Assembly (NCBI RefSeq): GCF_014359955.1
Contig: NZ_JACIYL010000160.1
Location: 1-7,295, forward strand
Reading direction: 5' to 3'
From: Thermogutta sp.
Lineage (GTDB): Bacteria; Planctomycetota; Planctomycetia; Pirellulales; Thermoguttaceae
DNA: 7,295 nucleotides
Shown: positions 5,583 to 7,295 of the stretch, piece after piece
Layout: each line of letters begins with the position of its first letter
Numbering within the stretch: position 1 is the stretch's first letter
Made by a program: the position numbers and the translations under genes
Notes under the pieces: generated by a model
Database searches by the model: none
The model's input: only the letters and a program-made list of their open reading frames with translations
Told to the model about the DNA's origin: nothing

Positions 5583-6131
5583 ATGAACCAGGTGAAAGGC
5601 AAGAAAAAATCCCGGCAGCATGGGGTTCGTGGATTGCCGCGAGGTCCTCATGGGGGTGTCCAGCTTCTGCTTGTCCAGAATGTGGAGCACCTCGGAAAGG
5701 CGGGGGATGTTGTCGAAGTCAAGCGGGGTTACGCCGTGAATTATCTTATTCCCCAGGGGCTCGCCACCATCGCCACGGACCACCATAAACGCATGGTGGA
5801 AAAACACAAGGCCCGCTTGCTGGAGATCGAAAGGGCGCGGATCTCGAGTCTCCGGCAACTGGCGGAAAATATCTCGCAGATGAGTATTTCCATCGAAGCC
5901 AACGCCAACGAGGAAGGCCATCTCTATGGGTCGGTGGGGCCGAACGAGATTTCCAAGGCGTTGAAGGCCCAGAACGTCAACGTGTCGCCGGATCAGGTTC
6001 GTTTGCAGGGCCCCCTCAAGGAACTTGGTTTGTACACGGTACGGATCCACCTTGGGCATGAGATCGAAGCGGATCTCAAAGTGTGGGTGGTTCCCACCGT
6101 GGGTGATACACAGCCGGGTGGTAGAAAGTAA
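5583..6131 (+). CDS. rplI: 50S ribosomal protein L9 with basic N-terminal extension
   Basis: L9 binds 23S rRNA near the L1 stalk and affects reading-frame maintenance. The product has 182 residues against about 150 in most bacteria. The surplus lies mainly in residues 1-25, a Lys/Arg/Gly/Pro-rich segment (MNQVKGKKKSRQHG, then RGLPRGPHGG) placed before the normal first strand (VQLLLVQNVEHLG). There is no in-frame ATG at the canonical position, and GAGG (5572-5575) lies 7 nt before the ATG at 5583, so the extension appears genuinely translated. The L9 signature is intact at 38-65 (GKAGDVVEVKRGYAVNYL, then IPQG). A long connecting helix (about 72-105) and the C-terminal domain (about 110-178, ending DLKVWVVPT) follow. 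I recall similar extensions in planctomycete L9, but this was not checked. A strong terminator lies 34 nt downstream. Confidence 0.95.
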   Translation: MNQVKGKKKSRQHGVRGLPRGPHGGVQLLLVQNVEHLGKAGDVVEVKRGYAVNYLIPQGLATIATDHHKRMVEKHKARLLEIERARISSLRQLAENISQMSISIEANANEEGHLYGSVGPNEISKALKAQNVNVSPDQVRLQGPLKELGLYTVRIHLGHEIEADLKVWVVPTVGDTQPGGRK

Positions 6132-6165
6132 CCAGTTTGCTCGCGTTCGCAGGGTTAAACTTTTG

Positions 6166-6189
6166 ATCCCCCGCTGGGGGATTTTTTTT
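6166..6189 (+). terminator. Rho-independent terminator of the rplI operon
   Basis: ATCCCCC (6166-6172), a GCT loop and GGGGGAT (6176-6182) form a perfect 7-bp GC-rich stem, followed directly by an unbroken T-run to 6189. It lies 34 nt after the rplI stop and marks the end of the ribosomal-protein block. Confidence 0.93.
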
Positions 6190-6255
6190 GCGCCCCGGTC
6201 GCTACGCGATTTTTCCGGCTGGCCCGGCTTCTCTCACTCGTAGGCTCATGGGGTT

Positions 6256-6284
6256 TTGACATCGCTTGTACCGACGGGCACAAT
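6256..6284 (+). promoter_or_regulatory. Sigma70-type promoter for the serine hydrolase gene
   Basis: TTGACA (6256-6261), a perfect -35 consensus, is followed after exactly 17 nt by CACAAT (6279-6284), a 4-of-6 match to the -10 consensus. It sits between the preceding terminator and the gene at 6360, predicting a start of transcription near 6291 and a leader of about 70 nt. Rules for promoters in this phylum are poorly known. Confidence 0.6.
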
Positions 6285-6359
6285 GGGGCTGTTTTTGAGA
6301 GCCGTTTTTCGAGTCGGGTAAGAGACGTTGAAGTGGAAACCTGGGAAGGAGAGTCTGCG

Positions 6360-7295
6360 ATGAAAGCTGCTGTCGCTGAGTGCCGCCGTCGATGGATGGT
6401 CGTTCTCTTCGCATGCTTCCTGTTGCAGGTGGTTCCGGCCGCCGTTGCCGAGGAAACCAGCACCCACTGGCCTCTTCCGCAGGCGAAGCCGGAAGATGTC
6501 GGTCTTAGAAGTGATGTTCTCTCGAAAATCCGACCCCGGATGGAGCAGTTTGTGGCTGATAAAGAAATTGCCGGGGCCGTAACACTCCTGGCCAGGGAGG
6601 GAAAGATTGTCCACTGGGAAGCGGTAGGTTGGGCGGATCTTGATGCCAAAATTCCTATGCAGAGAGACTCTCTTTTCCAGATTGCGTCAATGACCAAACC
6701 GATCACAGCGACAGGACTCATGATCCTTGTGGACCGCGGTAAAGTGCGTCTCGATGATCCCGTGGCCAAGTACCTGCCCGCATTCGCGGAAATCAAGGTC
6801 AACGGCAAACCCCTGGAAAAGCCGCTCCTTGTCAGGCATTTGTTGACCCACACTTCCGGATTGACCGGGTCGCAACGGACGGAGACCACTTTGGCGGAAA
6901 CCGTGGCCAAACTCGCGCGAGGCGGCTTGAGCTTCCAGCCGGGAGAACGCTGGGCCTACTCTCCAGGATTGACGGTTTGCGGGCGAATCATCGAGGTGGT
7001 GAGCGGTCAGTCCTACGACGAATTTCTCCGTCGTGAGATTTTTCAGCCCTTACGGATGAAGGATACCGCGTTTGTCCCGACGGCAGACCAGCGGTCCCGT
7101 TTGGCCCGCGCGTACCAGAGGACACCGGAGGGCAAACTCGTGCCGGGCGGCGGGGCCATCTGGCTTATTGAAGACGCCGGTGTGCGGGCCCCCAATCCTT
7201 CCGGGGGATTGTATTCCACGGCTGCCGATCTGGTTCGCTTTTACCAGATGATCCTCAACGGAGGTGAGCTGGAGGGCACACGCATCCTCTCTTCC
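6360..7295 (+). CDS. Secreted serine hydrolase, class C beta-lactamase/esterase family, 3' end cut
   Basis: The gene encodes 312 residues before the window edge and is incomplete. Residues 1-30 form a Sec signal peptide (RRR, hydrophobic core, AVA then EE), so the product is probably periplasmic or secreted. The mature part has the class C beta-lactamase/PBP-like fold. The nucleophile motif is S-x-x-K at Ser110-Lys113 (IASMTKPI). HLLTHTSGL (160-168) is the usual conserved block. WAYSPGL (198-204) supplies Tyr200 of the Y-x-N type motif, here Y-S-P with no Asn, as in many esterase-like members. The third K/H-x-G motif would lie past the edge. Family members include beta-lactamases, D-aminopeptidases, esterases and transesterases, so the substrate is not predictable and antibiotic resistance should not be assumed. 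AAGGAG (6346-6351) lies 8 nt before the ATG. It has its own promoter and is separated from rplI by a terminator. Confidence 0.93.
   Translation, partial: MKAAVAECRRRWMVVLFACFLLQVVPAAVAEETSTHWPLPQAKPEDVGLRSDVLSKIRPRMEQFVADKEIAGAVTLLAREGKIVHWEAVGWADLDAKIPMQRDSLFQIASMTKPITATGLMILVDRGKVRLDDPVAKYLPAFAEIKVNGKPLEKPLLVRHLLTHTSGLTGSQRTETTLAETVAKLARGGLSFQPGERWAYSPGLTVCGRIIEVVSGQSYDEFLRREIFQPLRMKDTAFVPTADQRSRLARAYQRTPEGKLVPGGGAIWLIEDAGVRAPNPSGGLYSTAADLVRFYQMILNGGELEGTRILSS

Noticed and set aside
6155..6910. 251-codon minus-strand frame opposite the serine hydrolase
   Set aside because: It overlaps the terminator and the clear plus-strand gene with signal peptide and S-x-x-K motif. Its composition is that of a shadow frame.

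Overview
The window looks like a housekeeping segment of a planctomycete chromosome, probably Pirellulales or a Thermogutta-like relative. That placement rests on recollection of family members, not a search. It is GC-rich throughout. The supporting traits are a secreted leucine-rich-repeat protein of the short ~24-residue GT-x-[IV]-[TS]-D-x-GL type, a ribosomal protein L9 with a basic N-terminal extension, an S6 starting at a TTG codon with an acidic tail, and a secreted class C beta-lactamase-fold protein.

Layout. Bases 1-1334 (minus strand) carry a secreted LRR protein running off the left edge close to its natural C-terminus. A 450-bp divergent intergenic region (1335-1784) follows; it has no credible gene but several palindromes and inverted repeats. 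Next comes a plus-strand run: prs (PRPP synthase), a 289-bp spacer, rplY/ctc (L25), pth (peptidyl-tRNA hydrolase), rpsF (S6), ssb (SSB) and rplI (L9), closed by a textbook intrinsic terminator at 6166-6189. A good sigma70-type promoter (TTGACA, 17-bp spacer, CACAAT) then drives a secreted serine hydrolase of the beta-lactamase/esterase family, cut by the right edge.

How the genes fit together. The plus-strand block combines two widely conserved neighbourhoods, prs-ctc-pth and rpsF-ssb-(rpsR)-rplI. PRPP feeds nucleotide and amino-acid synthesis, L25, S6 and L9 are ribosomal, Pth recycles peptidyl-tRNA, and SSB protects single-stranded DNA, so the block serves growth, translation and replication. 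rpsR (S18), usually between ssb and rplI, is absent. A 159-nt gap with a 45-codon ORF of unknown status sits in its place.

No mobile element, CRISPR array, tRNA, rRNA or recognisable defence system is visible. The best candidate for something undescribed is a possible structured RNA at 2854-2970, between prs and rplY: a 7-bp closing stem around an 18-bp interrupted long stem and two smaller hairpins. It was found by hand-pairing one sequence and has no comparative support.
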